Positions 11,936 to 22,686 of a stretch of DNA of 64,000 nucleotides are shown here, in pieces. The notes under the pieces are model-generated. The model searched no databases, had not been told where the DNA came from, and saw only the letters and a list, made by a program, of their open reading frames with translations. Both the position numbers and the translations under genes were made by a program. Origin of the DNA: Pseudomonas sp. sp1636 (GTDB taxonomy: Bacteria; Pseudomonadota; Gammaproteobacteria; Pseudomonadales; Pseudomonadaceae); assembly GCF_030376615.1 (NCBI RefSeq), contig NZ_JARRAB010000010.1:114246-178245 (forward strand), in the 5' to 3' direction. Position 1 is the stretch's first letter, and each line of letters starts with the position of its first letter.

Positions 11936-14661
11936 GGCGCAGCCTCCTGCACCGCGGTGACCACGGCGCCGGCGATCAGCGCCGGAATCCCGGGCAAGCC
12001 GACCGGCAGGCCGATCAGGCCGCTGGCCAGCTCGTCACACAGGCGCAACGGCAGACGCAGCACCTGAGCGTCGAGGGTCAGCGCGACCAGCGCGCCGTCG
12101 CCAAACCCGAGACGCTCGGCGTCGACGCTTCCCAGCGCCACATAGGGCGGCGGGATGCGCACCTGCAGCGGCGCGGCTCGGGCGCTGGTTTCTTCACTGC
12201 CGAACAGGTGATGCAAGGGCACGGCCTGCCAGGTGCCGGGTGCCGGCTCGAACGCGGCAGGCACGCCGAACCAGGGCATGGCTTCACCCTTGGTTTCGAT
12301 CAGGCGCACGCCCGGATCGCCGGCGCGCAGATGGCCGCCGACTTCGTCCTGGAACTTGTTCCACGCCTGCGGCGAGTTCCAGCCCGGCGACCAGGCGAAG
12401 GGGATCTGCTGGCGGTTTTCCTGGCTGCCGCAATAGCCTTCCATGGAGAAGGCCAGGGCCGAGTCCTGATCCTGCGGTTGGCGTGGCTCGTGCACGCTGA
12501 TGTTGGCGCGCATGGCCGTGCGGCCGCTGTAGCGCAAGGGTTCGCGGGCCAGCTTGAGGCCTTTGATGCGGAACGAGGCATCCGGCGCGGCTTCGCCGAT
12601 TCGCGCCAATAGAGGGTTGCTGGCCGCGCAGGCGGCGGTGACTTCATCGAGTCGAGTCCAGTCGAGCGGCTTGCCGAGCAGGGTGCTGTGCAGCGCATGC
12701 AGCCAGCGCCAGCTCTCGCGCACCAGGTTTTCGGCGTCGTAGTAGGCGGGGTCGAACACCTGGAAAAAGCGCTGGGCGCGGCCTTCCTGACTGACCAGGG
12801 TGCCGTCGGCTTCGGCAAAACTGGCCGCGGGCAGCAGCAGGTGCGCTTTGGCACTGGTGGCCGTGTGTTGGTGGTCGGCGACTATCACCAGCTTGGCGGC
12901 CTGCAGCGCGGCGTCTACCCTGGCGCTGTCGGCGCGGCGGTAGAGGTCGTTTTCCAGCACCACCACGGCATCGGCCTGACCGCTGCTCAGAGTCTGCAAG
13001 GCGGCGTCCAGCGACTTTTCGCCGAGCTGTTCACCCAGCAGCAGTGCCAGGCCCATGCTGTTGGCTTCCGCCACGACCGGGCTGATGGCGGCGTTTTTGC
13101 CGCGATTGTGCAAGGCGTTGGCGATATTCGCGGCCGCTTCGATCAGCGCCGTGCAGCCCAGCGAGGCGCCGCAGACCAGCAGCGGGCGCTCGGCTTCGAG
13201 CAGGGCCGCGGCGATGCGCTGCGCCAGCTCGGCGGCGTCGCCTGGCAGGTCATGCACCGCCGGCGCATGCGGGTCGATGGCGTGGGCCACGGCGTGGCCC
13301 AGGCGCGCCAGGTCGACCGGGGCGGCATGCACGCACTCGGCGGCGATGTCATCCAGGCGGGTGGCCGCGACGCTGGCGATAAACAGCGGGTGCAACGCCT
13401 GTTGGCCAATGTTGTGCACGGCGGCGCTGTGCCAGGGCGCAATGTTCAGCGCGGCGGCCCTGGCCCTGGCCTTGCCTTTCACCGCCTGGCGCAGGGCCAG
13501 CGCCAGGCGGGCGGCGGTCTGGGTCAGGTCTTCGCCGAGGACGAACACGGCATCCTGGCTTTCCACCTCGCGCAGGGTCGCGACCGGCAGCGGCCCGTTC
13601 AACAGCAGATCGCGGATCAGTACCAGGTTTTCCAGCTCTGCGGCGCCGATGCCGCAATAGTAGTTTGCGCTGCCGACCAGCTCGCGCAGGGCGAAGTTGC
13701 TCTCCAGGCTGGCGCGGGGCGAGCCGATGCCGATCACCTTGCGCGGCTTGAGCAATGCCGCCGCCTGGTCGAGGGCCGAGTCGAGGCCCATGGTCATCTG
13801 GCTCAGCAGCATCATCGGCTGGCGCGGACGGTCTGCGCGGTTGACGTGGCCATAGCCGAAACGCCCGCGGTCGCAGAGGAAGTACTGGTTCACCGCGCCA
13901 TTGAAGCGGTTCTCGATACGGCGGATCTCGCCGTAGCGCTCGCCGGGGCTGATGTTGCAGCCGAGCGAGCAGCCATGGCAGATGCTCGGGGCGAACTGCA
14001 TGTCCCACTTGCGGTTGTAGCGGGCCGAGTGGGTCTTGTCGGTGAACACCCCGGTCGGACAGACCTCGGTGAGGTTGCCGGAGAACTCGCTTTCCAGCAC
14101 CCCGTCCGTTACGCGGCCGAAATACAGATTTTCATGGGCGCCATACACGCCCAGGTCGCTGCCGCCGGCGTAGTCCTGGTAGTAGCGCACGCAGCGGTAG
14201 CAGGCGATGCAGCGGTTCATCTCGTGGCCGATGAAGGGGCCCAAGTCCTGGTTCTGGTGAGTGCGTTTGCTGAAACGGTAACGCCGGCGGTTGTGCCCGC
14301 TCATCACCGTCATGTCCTGCAGGTGGCAGTGGCCGCCTTCCTCGCATACCGGGCAGTCATGCGGGTGATTGGTCATCAGCCACTCGACCACGCTGGCGCG
14401 GAACTGGCGGGCTTCCTCGTCGTCGATGGAAATCCAACTGTTGTCGCTGGCCGGGGTCATGCAGGACATCACCAGGCGCCCTCGGGTGTCGTTCTCGTCG
14501 CTGAACTGCTTGACCGCGCACTGCCGGCAGGCGCCCACGCTGCCGAGCGCCGGATGCCAGCAGAAATAGGGAATATCCAGCCCAAGCGACAGGCAGGCCT
14601 GGAGCAGGTTAGCCGCACCATCGACTTCGAATGCTTTGCCGTCTACGTGAATAGTGGCCAT
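11932..14661 (-). CDS. nuoG: NADH-quinone oxidoreductase subunit G
   Basis: 909 aa iron-sulfur subunit. An N-terminal [2Fe-2S] domain ([15 protein letters not shown]) is followed by the His/Cys ligand set around [14 protein letters not shown] and by [17 protein letters not shown]. Next comes the extra N7-type site CHGCSLGCN found only in some bacteria, and then a molybdopterin-oxidoreductase-like domain without obvious active-site function. The length agrees with Pseudomonas NuoG. An 81-bp gap, the largest within the operon, separates it from nuoF. Confidence 0.97.
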   Translation of the reverse strand: MATIHVDGKAFEVDGAANLLQACLSLGLDIPYFCWHPALGSVGACRQCAVKQFSDENDTRGRLVMSCMTPASDNSWISIDDEEARQFRASVVEWLMTNHPHDCPVCEEGGHCHLQDMTVMSGHNRRRYRFSKRTHQNQDLGPFIGHEMNRCIACYRCVRYYQDYAGGSDLGVYGAHENLYFGRVTDGVLESEFSGNLTEVCPTGVFTDKTHSARYNRKWDMQFAPSICHGCSLGCNISPGERYGEIRRIENRFNGAVNQYFLCDRGRFGYGHVNRADRPRQPMMLLSQMTMGLDSALDQAAALLKPRKVIGIGSPRASLESNFALRELVGSANYYCGIGAAELENLVLIRDLLLNGPLPVATLREVESQDAVFVLGEDLTQTAARLALALRQAVKGKARARAAALNIAPWHSAAVHNIGQQALHPLFIASVAATRLDDIAAECVHAAPVDLARLGHAVAHAIDPHAPAVHDLPGDAAELAQRIAAALLEAERPLLVCGASLGCTALIEAAANIANALHNRGKNAAISPVVAEANSMGLALLLGEQLGEKSLDAALQTLSSGQADAVVVLENDLYRRADSARVDAALQAAKLVIVADHQHTATSAKAHLLLPAASFAEADGTLVSQEGRAQRFFQVFDPAYYDAENLVRESWRWLHALHSTLLGKPLDWTRLDEVTAACAASNPLLARIGEAAPDASFRIKGLKLAREPLRYSGRTAMRANISVHEPRQPQDQDSALAFSMEGYCGSQENRQQIPFAWSPGWNSPQAWNKFQDEVGGHLRAGDPGVRLIETKGEAMPWFGVPAAFEPAPGTWQAVPLHHLFGSEETSARAAPLQVRIPPPYVALGSVDAERLGFGDGALVALTLDAQVLRLPLRLCDELASGLIGLPVGLPGIPALIAGAVVTAVQEAAP

Positions 14662-14742
14662 TTCTTCAGTCTTCTCATGCCCATGGGAGTGGGCGGGCTA
14701 AGGTCATCGTTGCTGCACCTGCGGCCTTCGCCGCACATGCGG

Positions 14743-16086
14743 TTACACGCCGAGCGCCTGGTTGCTCGGGGTCAGGGGCGTTGTGGCAATCCCCGCCTCG
14801 AACTCTTCACGAAAATACTTGAGTGCACTGGCCAGCGGCTCGACGGCGCCCGGCGCATGGGCGCAGAAGGTCTTGCCGGGGCCGAGGAAGTTGCACAGTT
14901 GTTCGAGGACTTCGAGATCGCCGGGTTGGCCCTGGCCGCGTTCCAGCGCGCTGAGCAGCTTGACGCTCCAGGGCAGGCCATCGCGGCAGGGGGTGCAGAA
15001 ACCGCAGGACTCGCGGGCGAAGAACACCTCCATATTGCGCAGCAGACCGACCATATTGACCCGGTCGTCCACGGCCATGGCCAGACCGGTGCCCATGCGC
15101 GTGCCGACTTTGCCGATGCCGCTGCTGCACATAGGCGCATCCAGATGCTCGGGCAGCAAAAAACCGGTGCCGGCGCCGCCCGGCTGCCAGGCTTTCAGCC
15201 GATAGCCGTCGCGCATGCCGCCGGCGTAGTCCTCGAACAGCTCGCGCGCCGGGATGCCGAACGGCAATTCCCAGAGCCCGGGGCGCTTGACCTTGCCGGA
15301 GAAGCCCAGCAGCTTGCTGCCCATGTCTTCGCTGTCCGGCCGAGCCAGAGACTTGTACCAGTCGACGCCGTTGCCGATGATCGCCGGCACGTTGCACAGG
15401 GTCTCGACGTTGTTGACGCAGGTCGGCTTGCCCCATACGCCGACGGCGGCCGGGAAGGGCGGCTTGGCCCGCGGGTTGGCCCGGCGCCCTTCCAGGGAGT
15501 TGATCAGCGCGGTTTCTTCGCCGCAGATATAGCGACCGGCGCCGCTGTGCACCAGCAGCTCGAAGTCGAAGCCGCTGCCGAGGATATTGCGCCCGAGCAG
15601 GCCGGCCGCTTCGGCCTCGGCGATGGCGCGCTTGAGGTGCCGGGCACAATCGACGTATTCGCCGCGCAGGAAGATATAGCCGCGATAGGCCTTGAGCGCG
15701 AAGGCGCTGATCAGCATGCCCTCGATCAGCAGGTGCGGCAGCTGCTCCATCAGCAGGCGATCCTTGTAGGTGTTGGGCTCCATCTCGTCGGCGTTGCACA
15801 GCAGGTAGCGCTGCTTCTGGGTGTCGTCCTGGGGCATCAGCCCCCACTTCACCCCGGTGGGGAAGCCGGCGCCGCCACGGCCCTTGAGGCCGCTGTCCTT
15901 GACCTGTTGGGTGATCTGCTCCGGGCTGAACTGGGCGAGCGCCTTGCGCGCGGCGGTATAACCGTTCTGGCGGACGTATTCGTCGAGCCAGACCGGTTCG
16001 CCGTCGTCGCGCAGGCGCCAGGTCAGCGGCTGGCTTTCGGCGCTGCGCGGGCTCTGGTTGGCGGTACTCAAGGAGACGCAGCTCAT
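14743..16086 (-). CDS. nuoF: NADH-quinone oxidoreductase subunit F (NADH/FMN site)
   Basis: 447 aa. It binds NADH and FMN and holds cluster N3. The glycine-rich [17 protein letters not shown], the [14 protein letters not shown] segment and the [12 protein letters not shown] ligands are all intact. The start at [11 protein letters not shown] overlaps the nuoE stop by 4 bases; a longer frame into nuoE is not credible. It is the entry point of electrons into complex I and works as a flavoprotein module with NuoE. Confidence 0.96.
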   Translation of the reverse strand: MSCVSLSTANQSPRSAESQPLTWRLRDDGEPVWLDEYVRQNGYTAARKALAQFSPEQITQQVKDSGLKGRGGAGFPTGVKWGLMPQDDTQKQRYLLCNADEMEPNTYKDRLLMEQLPHLLIEGMLISAFALKAYRGYIFLRGEYVDCARHLKRAIAEAEAAGLLGRNILGSGFDFELLVHSGAGRYICGEETALINSLEGRRANPRAKPPFPAAVGVWGKPTCVNNVETLCNVPAIIGNGVDWYKSLARPDSEDMGSKLLGFSGKVKRPGLWELPFGIPARELFEDYAGGMRDGYRLKAWQPGGAGTGFLLPEHLDAPMCSSGIGKVGTRMGTGLAMAVDDRVNMVGLLRNMEVFFARESCGFCTPCRDGLPWSVKLLSALERGQGQPGDLEVLEQLCNFLGPGKTFCAHAPGAVEPLASALKYFREEFEAGIATTPLTPSNQALGV

Positions 16087-16580
16087 GGGTAGCGCTCCAG
16101 TAGCTGGGCCACATTGCCGGCATCCAGGTGGCCGTAGGTGTCGTCGTCGATCATCAGGCTCGGCGCCTTGTCGCAGTTGCCCAGGCAGCACACCGGCAGC
16201 AGGGTGAAGCGGCCGTCGCTGCTGGTTTCGCCCAGGCCGATGCCGAGCCGTTGCTGCAACGCGGCCTGGATCGCCTCATGGCCCTGGAGATAGCAGACCA
16301 TGCTGTCGCACAGGCGAATGATGTGGCGGCCTACCGGCTGGCGGAAAATCTGGCTGTAGAAGGTGGCCACGCCTTCCACGTCGCTGGCCGGGATGCCGAG
16401 CATCTCGCCAATGGCCGCGATCGCGCCGTCCGGCACCCAGCCACGCTGCTGCTGGACGATTTTCAGCGCCTCGATGGACGCCGCACGCGGGTCTTCGTAA
16501 TGCGCGAGTTCGTGCTCGATGGCCAGGCGTTCGCTGGCGCTGAGGCTGAAACGGTCGGTTTGGATCAAGGAGTCGGTCAT
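16083..16580 (-). CDS. nuoE: NADH-quinone oxidoreductase subunit E ([2Fe-2S] N1a)
   Basis: 165 aa thioredoxin-like [2Fe-2S] subunit. The four cysteine ligands lie in [11 protein letters not shown] (first Cys) and [11 protein letters not shown]; the N-terminal helical region with [18 protein letters not shown] is typical. It pairs with NuoF. One base separates its start from the nuoCD stop and its own stop overlaps the nuoF start. Confidence 0.96.
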   Translation of the reverse strand: MTDSLIQTDRFSLSASERLAIEHELAHYEDPRAASIEALKIVQQQRGWVPDGAIAAIGEMLGIPASDVEGVATFYSQIFRQPVGRHIIRLCDSMVCYLQGHEAIQAALQQRLGIGLGETSSDGRFTLLPVCCLGNCDKAPSLMIDDDTYGHLDAGNVAQLLERYP

Positions 16581-16581
16581 A

Positions 16582-18363
16582 TCAGCGGTCCACGTCGGCC
16601 ATGACGAAGTCGATACTGCCCAGGTAGGCGATCAGGTCGGCAACCATGCTGCCCCTGATCACCGCCGGGATCTGCTGCAGGTGCGGGAAGCTCGGCGTGC
16701 GGATGCGGGTGCGGTAACTCATGGTGCCGCCGTCGCTGGTCAGGTAATAGCTGTTGATGCCCTTGGTCGCCTCGATCATCTGCAGGGATTCGTTGGCCGG
16801 CATCACCGGCCCCCAGGACACCTGCAGGAAGTGGGTGATCAGGGTTTCGATGTGCTGCAGGGTGCGCTCCTTCGGCGGCGGCGTGGTCAGCGGGTGATCG
16901 GCCTTGTAGGGGCCGGCCGGCATGTTGCGCAGGCATTGCTCGATGATCCGCAGGCTCTGGCGCATCTCCTCGACGCGGATGATGCAGCGGTCGTAGGCAT
17001 CGCCATTGCTCGTCAGGGGGATCTCGAAGTCGAAGTGCTGATAGCCGGAGTAGGGCCGCGCCTTGCGCAGGTCGAAGTCCAGGCCGGTGGCGCGCAGGCC
17101 CGAGCCGGTGACGCCCCATTCCAGCGCCTGTGCGCTGTTGTAGGCGGCGACGCCCTGGGTGCGGCCGCGCAGGATGCTGTTCTGCAGGGCGGCTTTCTGG
17201 TACTCGTCGAGGCGCTTGGGCAGCCAGGCGACGAATTCCTCCACCAGTTTGTCCCAGCCGCGCGGCAGGTCATGGGCGACGCCGCCGATGCGGTACCAGG
17301 CCGGGTGCATGCGAAAGCCGGTGATGGCCTCGATCACCCGGTAGGCGCGCTGGCGGTCGGTGAAGGTGAAGAACACCGGAGTCATGGCGCCGACGTCCTG
17401 GATGTAGGTGCCGAGAAACAGCAGGTGGCTGTTGATGCGGAAGAATTCGGCGAGCATCACGCGGATAAAGTCGACCCGATCCGGCACCTGGATTCCGGCG
17501 AGTTTCTCCACCGCCAGCACATAGGGCAGGTTGTTCATCACCCCGCCGAGGTAGTCGATGCGGTCGGTGTAGGGAATGAAACTGTGCCAGCTCTGGCGCT
17601 CGGCCATCTTCTCGGCGCCGCGGTGGTGGTAGCCGATTTCCGGCACGCAATCGACGATTTCCTCGCCGTCCAGTTGCAGGATGATGCGAAAGGCGCCGTG
17701 GGCCGAGGGGTGGTTGGGGCCGAGGTTGAGGAACATGAAGTCCTCGTGCTCGCTGCGGCGCTGCATGCCCCAGTCTTCCGGCTTGAAGCGCAGGGCTTCC
17801 TGCTCCAGATCCTGCTTGGCGGCGGACAGGCTGTAGGGGTCGAATTCGGTGGCGCGCGCCGGGTAGTCCTTGCGCAGGGGATGGCCTTCCCAGGTCGGCG
17901 GCAGCATGATCCGGGCCAGGTGCGGGTGGCCGTCGAAGCGGATGCCGAACAGGTCCCAGACTTCCCGCTCGTACCAGTTGGCGTTGGCCCAGATGCGCGT
18001 CGCGCTGGGCAGCCTGAGGTCGTTCTCCCGCAGGGCGACCTTGAGCATGATGTCGCTGTTCCGCTCGATCGACAACAGGTGGTAGAACACGCTGAAATCC
18101 GCTGGCGGCAGGCCGCGGCGCTGGGTGCGCAGGCGTTCGTCCATGGCGCTGAGGTCGTAGAGCATGACGTAGGGCTTAGGCAGATGGCGCAGGTAGTCCA
18201 GCACCTGCAGGAGCAGGTCGCGGTCGACCCAAAGCACCGGCATACCGCTGCGGGTGTCTTGCACGGTTAGGCTGTCGGCGCCGAAGCGCGCCTGCAACTC
18301 GGCGACCACATCGTTCGCGGCTGTCGGTTGGGGCAGTGCCTGTAGGGTGCTTGATGCAGTCAT
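16582..18363 (-). CDS. nuoCD: NADH-quinone oxidoreductase subunit C/D fusion
   Basis: 593 aa. Roughly residues 1-190 form NuoC (30-kDa subunit, with the segment [21 protein letters not shown]). The rest is NuoD (49-kDa subunit), which shapes the quinone pocket, as in [16 protein letters not shown] with its quinone-contacting histidines. Fusion of C and D is normal in Pseudomonas and enterics. The C-terminus [19 protein letters not shown] matches the end of NuoD. Confidence 0.97.
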   Translation of the reverse strand: MTASSTLQALPQPTAANDVVAELQARFGADSLTVQDTRSGMPVLWVDRDLLLQVLDYLRHLPKPYVMLYDLSAMDERLRTQRRGLPPADFSVFYHLLSIERNSDIMLKVALRENDLRLPSATRIWANANWYEREVWDLFGIRFDGHPHLARIMLPPTWEGHPLRKDYPARATEFDPYSLSAAKQDLEQEALRFKPEDWGMQRRSEHEDFMFLNLGPNHPSAHGAFRIILQLDGEEIVDCVPEIGYHHRGAEKMAERQSWHSFIPYTDRIDYLGGVMNNLPYVLAVEKLAGIQVPDRVDFIRVMLAEFFRINSHLLFLGTYIQDVGAMTPVFFTFTDRQRAYRVIEAITGFRMHPAWYRIGGVAHDLPRGWDKLVEEFVAWLPKRLDEYQKAALQNSILRGRTQGVAAYNSAQALEWGVTGSGLRATGLDFDLRKARPYSGYQHFDFEIPLTSNGDAYDRCIIRVEEMRQSLRIIEQCLRNMPAGPYKADHPLTTPPPKERTLQHIETLITHFLQVSWGPVMPANESLQMIEATKGINSYYLTSDGGTMSYRTRIRTPSFPHLQQIPAVIRGSMVADLIAYLGSIDFVMADVDR

Positions 18364-18399
18364 TGTCTCGCTCGCTATCCGTTAGCGTGGACACTCGAT

Positions 18400-19074
18400 T
18401 CAGACGTCGTCGGGGCTGCGCAGGTTGGTCACTTGAATGCGCCCGGCGCGCCGTTGCTCGCGTTGCGAGGGCATATCGGCACGATAGATGCCCTGGTCGC
18501 CGACCACCCAGGACAGCGGCCGGCGCTCCTGGCCGATGGACTCCTGCAACAGCATCAAACCTTGCAGGAATGCCTCGGGCCGTGGCGGGCAACCGGGCAC
18601 GTAGACGTCCACCGGGAGAAACTTGTCGACCCCCTGCACCACCGAGTAGATGTCGTACATGCCGCCGGAGTTGGCGCAGGAGCCCATGGAAATCACCCAC
18701 TTGGGCTCGAGCATCTGCTCGTAAAGGCGCTGGATGATCGGCGCCATCTTGATGAAGCAGGTGCCGGCGATGACCATGAAGTCCGCCTGGCGCGGCGAAG
18801 CACGGATCACTTCGGCACCGAAGCGGGCGATGTCATGCGGCGCGGTGAAGGCGGTGGTCATCTCCACGTAGCAGCAGGACAGGCCGAAGTTGTAGGGCCA
18901 CAGCGAATTCTTGCGGCCCCAGTTGACCGCGTCGTTGAGCACCTCGTGCAACTTGCCCATGTAGATATTGCGGTGCACCTGGCCGGCGAGCGGGTCAGCG
19001 ACGGTCTCCCGCTCGCCAACCGGATATTGCGCATTGGCCGCGTCGGGATCGATTCGCGTGAGTGTGTACTGCAT
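18400..19074 (-). CDS. nuoB: NADH-quinone oxidoreductase subunit B (N2 cluster)
   Basis: 224 aa subunit carrying the terminal [4Fe-4S] cluster N2, which reduces quinone. The ligands sit in the tandem-cysteine motif GLSCCYVEM, in [12 protein letters not shown] and in VPGCPPRPE. It lies 9 bp after nuoA and 36 bp before nuoCD. The N-terminal extension before the conserved core is usual for pseudomonads. Confidence 0.97.
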   Translation of the reverse strand: MQYTLTRIDPDAANAQYPVGERETVADPLAGQVHRNIYMGKLHEVLNDAVNWGRKNSLWPYNFGLSCCYVEMTTAFTAPHDIARFGAEVIRASPRQADFMVIAGTCFIKMAPIIQRLYEQMLEPKWVISMGSCANSGGMYDIYSVVQGVDKFLPVDVYVPGCPPRPEAFLQGLMLLQESIGQERRPLSWVVGDQGIYRADMPSQREQRRAGRIQVTNLRSPDDV

Positions 19075-19083
19075 GCCCGCACC

Positions 19084-19500
19084 TCAATTTTTGTGCTGGT
19101 TGGCGAGGCGTTCGCGCCGCGCTTGGGGTGCCCAGTCGAGCGCACCGATGCGCGCCAGGTAAAACAGCCCGATCAGCAGGATCACGATGAACACCAGGGC
19201 CTCGATAAAGCCTGGCCAACCGCTTTCGCGCAGGGAAATGGCCCAGGCAAAGAGAAACAGGGCTTCGACATCGAAGATCACGAACAGCATCGCGACCAGA
19301 TAGAACTTGGCGGAAAAGCGCAGGCGCGCGCCGCCGGTAGAAACGATGCCGGATTCGAACGGCTGGTTCTTGCTGTGCCCCCAGGCTTTGCTACCCAGCA
19401 GGCTGGAGACCCCGAGCATGAAGGCGCACAACCCGGCTACGCCCAGCAGAAAAATCGCAAACCCCCAGTTATGGGCCAGGCTCGATACCACATCAGACAT
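19084..19500 (-). CDS. nuoA: NADH-quinone oxidoreductase subunit A
   Basis: 138 aa with three transmembrane helices. Conserved motifs are [21 protein letters not shown] before helix 2 and [14 protein letters not shown] inside it. It is the first gene of the nuo operon. The operon promoter must lie in the roughly 200 bases between it and the DUF190 gene, but I see no clear-cut promoter hexamers there. Confidence 0.96.
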   Translation of the reverse strand: MSDVVSSLAHNWGFAIFLLGVAGLCAFMLGVSSLLGSKAWGHSKNQPFESGIVSTGGARLRFSAKFYLVAMLFVIFDVEALFLFAWAISLRESGWPGFIEALVFIVILLIGLFYLARIGALDWAPQARRERLANQHKN

Positions 19501-19703
19501 GTCGTACTCCTCGACAAGGATGGGTGTTGCTGACGCATCACTCCCCGTGACTGCGTCACAGCGGTTTACTCAATACTAGGCGGGCTTCGGCGAGTCAGTG
19601 GCTTTCTGCTGAAAAAAAACCGATCGATGATCTCGCCCGGGTTCTGCAGCCTTGTCCGAGGGCGCGCTTGGGTCGGCGCGCGAGCTTGCCTGGCGCGAGG
19701 GGC

Positions 19704-20042
19704 TCAGCCGGCTGTGTCGGCCCCGGCTTGCTTGCCGAGGGTGCCGTATTCGGCCGGTGTTTTCACGTAGAACAAGGCGAGATCCTCCTGTTGCAAACGT
19801 TCGAACAGGCGCTGGCATTCCTCTTCGCTGAGCACCAGGGCAACCTCCATCGGCTGATCGGCAAGTTCGAAGAAGTGGTAGGAGTGGAGCCGCCCCGTGT
19901 GCCCGAAGCCTTCGATTGCGGATACCAGGGTGGCACCCGGCAAATGCATCTCCTTGGCCAGGGTGACCAGCCAGTCGGCGAGCATCTTGCCGCGATGGCG
20001 GCGATTCTGTTGGGTAAAGAACGTCACCTGATAGCCTTGCAT
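19704..20042 (-). CDS. DUF190 (PII-like) family protein
   Basis: 112 aa. The N-terminal MQGYQVTFFTQQNRRHRGKM, the central GATLVSAIEGFGHTGRLHSY and an acidic C-terminal half match the DUF190 family, whose solved members have a PII-like ferredoxin fold. Such genes often neighbour crcB fluoride channels; here crcB is about 26 kb away. The function is not established. It is monocistronic, between nuoA and a repeat-filled intergenic region. Confidence 0.8.
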   Translation of the reverse strand: MQGYQVTFFTQQNRRHRGKMLADWLVTLAKEMHLPGATLVSAIEGFGHTGRLHSYHFFELADQPMEVALVLSEEECQRLFERLQQEDLALFYVKTPAEYGTLGKQAGADTAG

Positions 20043-20236
20043 GGTTGCTCTCCGGCAGCGTGCGCTGATGCTTTCAGCATAGCGCCAGCTTGGCCGCTAG
20101 AGACAACGGCGAGAGCCGCCCTGCGCTCGAGTCTTCGTCGGGGCCATGCAACCTATACCGGGGGATCGTCGATGCAAATGACCCTGCACCGGTGTGCGCC
20201 AGGCCGCAGCCGCGATTCTGCCGATGGCTAGATGAT

Positions 20237-20262
20237 ATTCGCGGATCAATCTGCTCCTACAA
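20237..20262. repeat. REP-like extragenic palindrome
   Basis: The sequence TTCGCGGATCAATCTGCTCC followed by TAC has the form of the Pseudomonas REP family (GTAGGAGC...GATCCGCGAA on the other strand). It lies in the 543-bp stretch 20043-20585, which has no gene: 20043-20236 shows nothing recognisable, then this repeat, the mobile element at 20310-20496 and the aceA terminator. Confidence 0.6.
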
Positions 20263-20309
20263 AAGCACTATCCCTCAGCAACGCATGACGAAGGCATAGC
20301 CATGAAAAA

Positions 20310-20496
20310 GGCTATGTCCCAAGACTGTGTTGCATGCGCGATCTCTTGTAGGAGGTGCGACCCCGCGGCGAATGCAGCCCGCAGGGCTGCCTGCCCATCG
20401 TTTCGCGGTATAGCCAAAGCTCGCCCCGAGGTCGGGCCTCCTACGGATCGCAGGCAGTTCGCGCCTGGTGATACAACACCTAACGGGTACAGAGCC
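20310..20496. mobile_element. MITE-like non-coding element, copy A (187 bp)
   Basis: The left end GGCTATGTCCC and the right end, read inward on the other strand as GGCTCTGTACCC, form imperfect terminal inverted repeats. The identical 8-bp duplication ATGAAAAA flanks it at 20302-20309 and 20497-20504. Inside, GTAGGAGGTGCGACC (20348-20362) is repeated inverted at 20430-20444 (13 of 15), and a GCAGCCC...GGGCTGC hairpin lies between. No coding frame is credible. Copy B is at 49058-49296; bases 20357-20496 and 49157-49296 differ at only one position. Target duplications prove insertion as a unit, probably mobilised by a transposase encoded elsewhere. Confidence 0.88.
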
Positions 20497-20499
20497 ATG

Positions 20500-20532
20500 A
20501 AAAAGCCCCAGCTGTTTAAGGCCGGGGCTTTC
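20500..20532 (-). terminator. Intrinsic terminator of aceA
   Basis: On the minus strand, AAAGCCCC...GGGGCTTT forms a stem followed by TTTTT. It lies about 55 bases after the aceA stop. Its U-run is part of the target duplication of mobile element copy A, which inserted exactly at the end of the terminator. Confidence 0.8.
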
Positions 20533-20585
20533 TTGTAACGGGCTCAGTCGAGACGCGAAGTCCTGACCGAGTGAACCAATAGTCG

Positions 20586-22181
20586 TTAGCTGAACTGGTT
20601 CATGGTGTTGTCTTTACCGCTGGCTTTCAGAGCTGCTTCGCCGGCGAAGTACTCTTTGTGGTTGTCGCCGATGTCGGAGCCAGCCATGTTCTGGTGCTTG
20701 ACGCAGGCGATACCCTGGCGCAGTTCCTGACGCTGTACGCCTTTGACGTAGGCCAGCATGCCTTGCTCTGCGAAGTAACCTTTGGCCAGGTTGTCGGTGG
20801 ACAGCGCGGCGGTGTGGTACGTCGGCAGGGTGATCAGGTGGTGGAAGATGCCCGCCTGAGCCGAACCGTCGCGTTGGAAGGTGCGGATCATTTCGTCTGC
20901 ACGAGCAGCCAGTTCGGTCTCGTCGTAGTCAACGCTCATCAGCTTGGCGCGGTCGTAGGCCGATACGTCTTTGCCTTCACCAGTCATGATGTCGAACACT
21001 TGCTGACGGAAGTTCAGGGTCCAGTTGAAGGACGGGCTGTTGTTGTAGACCAGCTTGGCGTTCGGGATCACTTTGCGGATCTCGTTAACCATGGCCGCGA
21101 TCTGACCAACGTGCGGCTTCTCGGTTTCGATCCACAGCAGGTCGGCACCGTTCTGCAGCGAGGTGATGCTGTCGAGTACGCAGCGCGCTTCACCGGTGCC
21201 CTTGCGGAACTGGAACAGGTTGGACGGCAGGCGCTTGGGACGCAGCAGTTTGCCTTCGCGGTTGAGCACCACGTCGCCGTTTTTCAGGTCGGAGGCGGAG
21301 ACTTCTTCGCAATCGAGGAAAGAGTTGTACTGGTCGCCCAGGTCACCCGGCTGGTTGGTCACGGCGATCTGCTTGGTCAGGCCGGCACCCAGGGAGTCGG
21401 TACGCGCAACGATCACGCCGTTGTCGATACCCAGCTCGAGGAAGGCGTAACGCACAGCATTGATCTTGGCCAGGAAGTCGGCGTGAGGAACGGTCACTTT
21501 ACCGTCCTGGTGACCGCACTGCTTCTCGTCGGAAACCTGGTTTTCGATCTGAATGCAGCAAGCGCCTGCTTCGATCATGCGCTTGGCCAGCAGGTAGGTG
21601 GCTTCCGGGTTACCGAAGCCTGCGTCGATGTCGGCGATGATCGGTACTACGTGGGTTTCGTAGTTGTCGATCTGGTTCTGCAGATCGGCGGCTTTGGCTT
21701 TGTCGCCAGCTTCGCGAGCGGCGTCCATGGCGGTGAACAGCAGATCCAGTTCGCGGGCGTCAGCCTGGCGCAGGAAGGTGTACAGCTCTTCAATCAGGTC
21801 GGAAACCGAAGTTTTCTCGTGCATGGACTGGTCCGGCAGTGGGCCGAACTCGGAACGCAGAGCCGCAACCATCCAGCCGGACAGGTAGAGGTAGCGCTTG
21901 TTGGTGGTCTTCAAGTGCTTTTTGATCGAAATCAGCTTCTGCTGACCGATGAAACCATGCCAGCAGCCCAGGGACTGGGTGTAGACGGAGGAGTCGGCAT
22001 CGTACTCGGCCATGTCTGTGCGCATGATATCGGCGGTGTACTGCGCGATTTCCAAACCGGTCTTGAAGCGGTTCTGGGCGCGCATGCGGGCCACGGACTC
22101 CGGGTTGATAGCGCTCCAGCTGCTGCCGTTGATCTCTTTCAGAGCGGCGACTGCCTTGATGTCGTTTTGATAAGCGGACAT
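20586..22181 (-). CDS. aceA: Isocitrate lyase
   Basis: 531 aa; cleaves isocitrate to glyoxylate and succinate, the first glyoxylate-shunt step needed for growth on acetate and fatty acids. The catalytic-cysteine loop is DEKQCGHQDGK (Cys near residue 222). Other conserved stretches are ADIDAGFGNPEATYLLAK and NNSPSFNWTLNFRQQVFD. It belongs to the long isocitrate lyase subfamily typical of Pseudomonas. I chose ATG 22181 (MSAYQND); 17 residues upstream in frame lack family similarity. No aceB or aceK is adjacent. Confidence 0.97.
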   Translation of the reverse strand: MSAYQNDIKAVAALKEINGSSWSAINPESVARMRAQNRFKTGLEIAQYTADIMRTDMAEYDADSSVYTQSLGCWHGFIGQQKLISIKKHLKTTNKRYLYLSGWMVAALRSEFGPLPDQSMHEKTSVSDLIEELYTFLRQADARELDLLFTAMDAAREAGDKAKAADLQNQIDNYETHVVPIIADIDAGFGNPEATYLLAKRMIEAGACCIQIENQVSDEKQCGHQDGKVTVPHADFLAKINAVRYAFLELGIDNGVIVARTDSLGAGLTKQIAVTNQPGDLGDQYNSFLDCEEVSASDLKNGDVVLNREGKLLRPKRLPSNLFQFRKGTGEARCVLDSITSLQNGADLLWIETEKPHVGQIAAMVNEIRKVIPNAKLVYNNSPSFNWTLNFRQQVFDIMTGEGKDVSAYDRAKLMSVDYDETELAARADEMIRTFQRDGSAQAGIFHHLITLPTYHTAALSTDNLAKGYFAEQGMLAYVKGVQRQELRQGIACVKHQNMAGSDIGDNHKEYFAGEAALKASGKDNTMNQFS

Positions 22182-22686
22182 GGTCAATCCTTCAATGTAT
22201 GTGTTTGGTTGAGCACCGACTTTCCCACGCAAAACCTGTACAGGTCATGGTTGCGGGGCTCACAGCAGTACGAGAGAGAGTGACCAGGGCGCAGTTGAAA
22301 CTGGGGGGAGGGGGACGAAACGAACAGTGCGGTCGACTACAGCTGCTGCAAATGACAGGTCATTTGGCGTTTACCGGCTCGTGGATGCCGTTGGACGACT
22401 CAGTAGGCTGTAACTGTCTGCTGGCTGATACGTTGAAGCGCTTCCCCGTCCCTCAGGACAACTTCGTTCCAGTCGCAATCTCGTCGAACTGCCTTGTGGG
22501 CTTCACAACACGAATCGGTTCTGGCGGTAAGCTGGAACACGACCCGGAGACCCTTTTCAGGGCCCCTGATTAGCGGGAGCGAGGCCATGATGCCTCTGCT
22601 AAAAGTGTTCGTCAAACGTTTTGTAGTGGTTTTTTATGACTACTACATAAGTATTGCGACGACCGGCGGGTCAGTTCTGCTGGGGT
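22182..22686. other. Intergenic region upstream of aceA
   Basis: 505 bp without a convincing gene. A 71-codon minus-strand frame at 22400-22615 has no recognisable motif and no good ribosome site. The stretch should contain the aceA promoter. Around 22600-22660 it turns AT-rich, with the near-palindrome ATGACTACTACATAAG, but I cannot assign a factor. Confidence 0.5.

Noticed and set aside
12688..16092. 1134-codon open frame on the plus strand
   Set aside because: It is antisense to nuoG, nuoF and nuoE, which carry all expected iron-sulfur motifs. Long antisense frames are common in GC-rich DNA; the translation is Gly/Gln/Ala-rich without a recognisable family.
20302..20538. Short frame across mobile element copy A
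   Set aside because: It starts in the target duplication and runs through inverted repeats and the aceA terminator; the same sequence in copy B does not maintain it.
22400..22615. 71-codon minus frame upstream of aceA
   Set aside because: No motif, no good ribosome site, and it lies where the aceA promoter should be.
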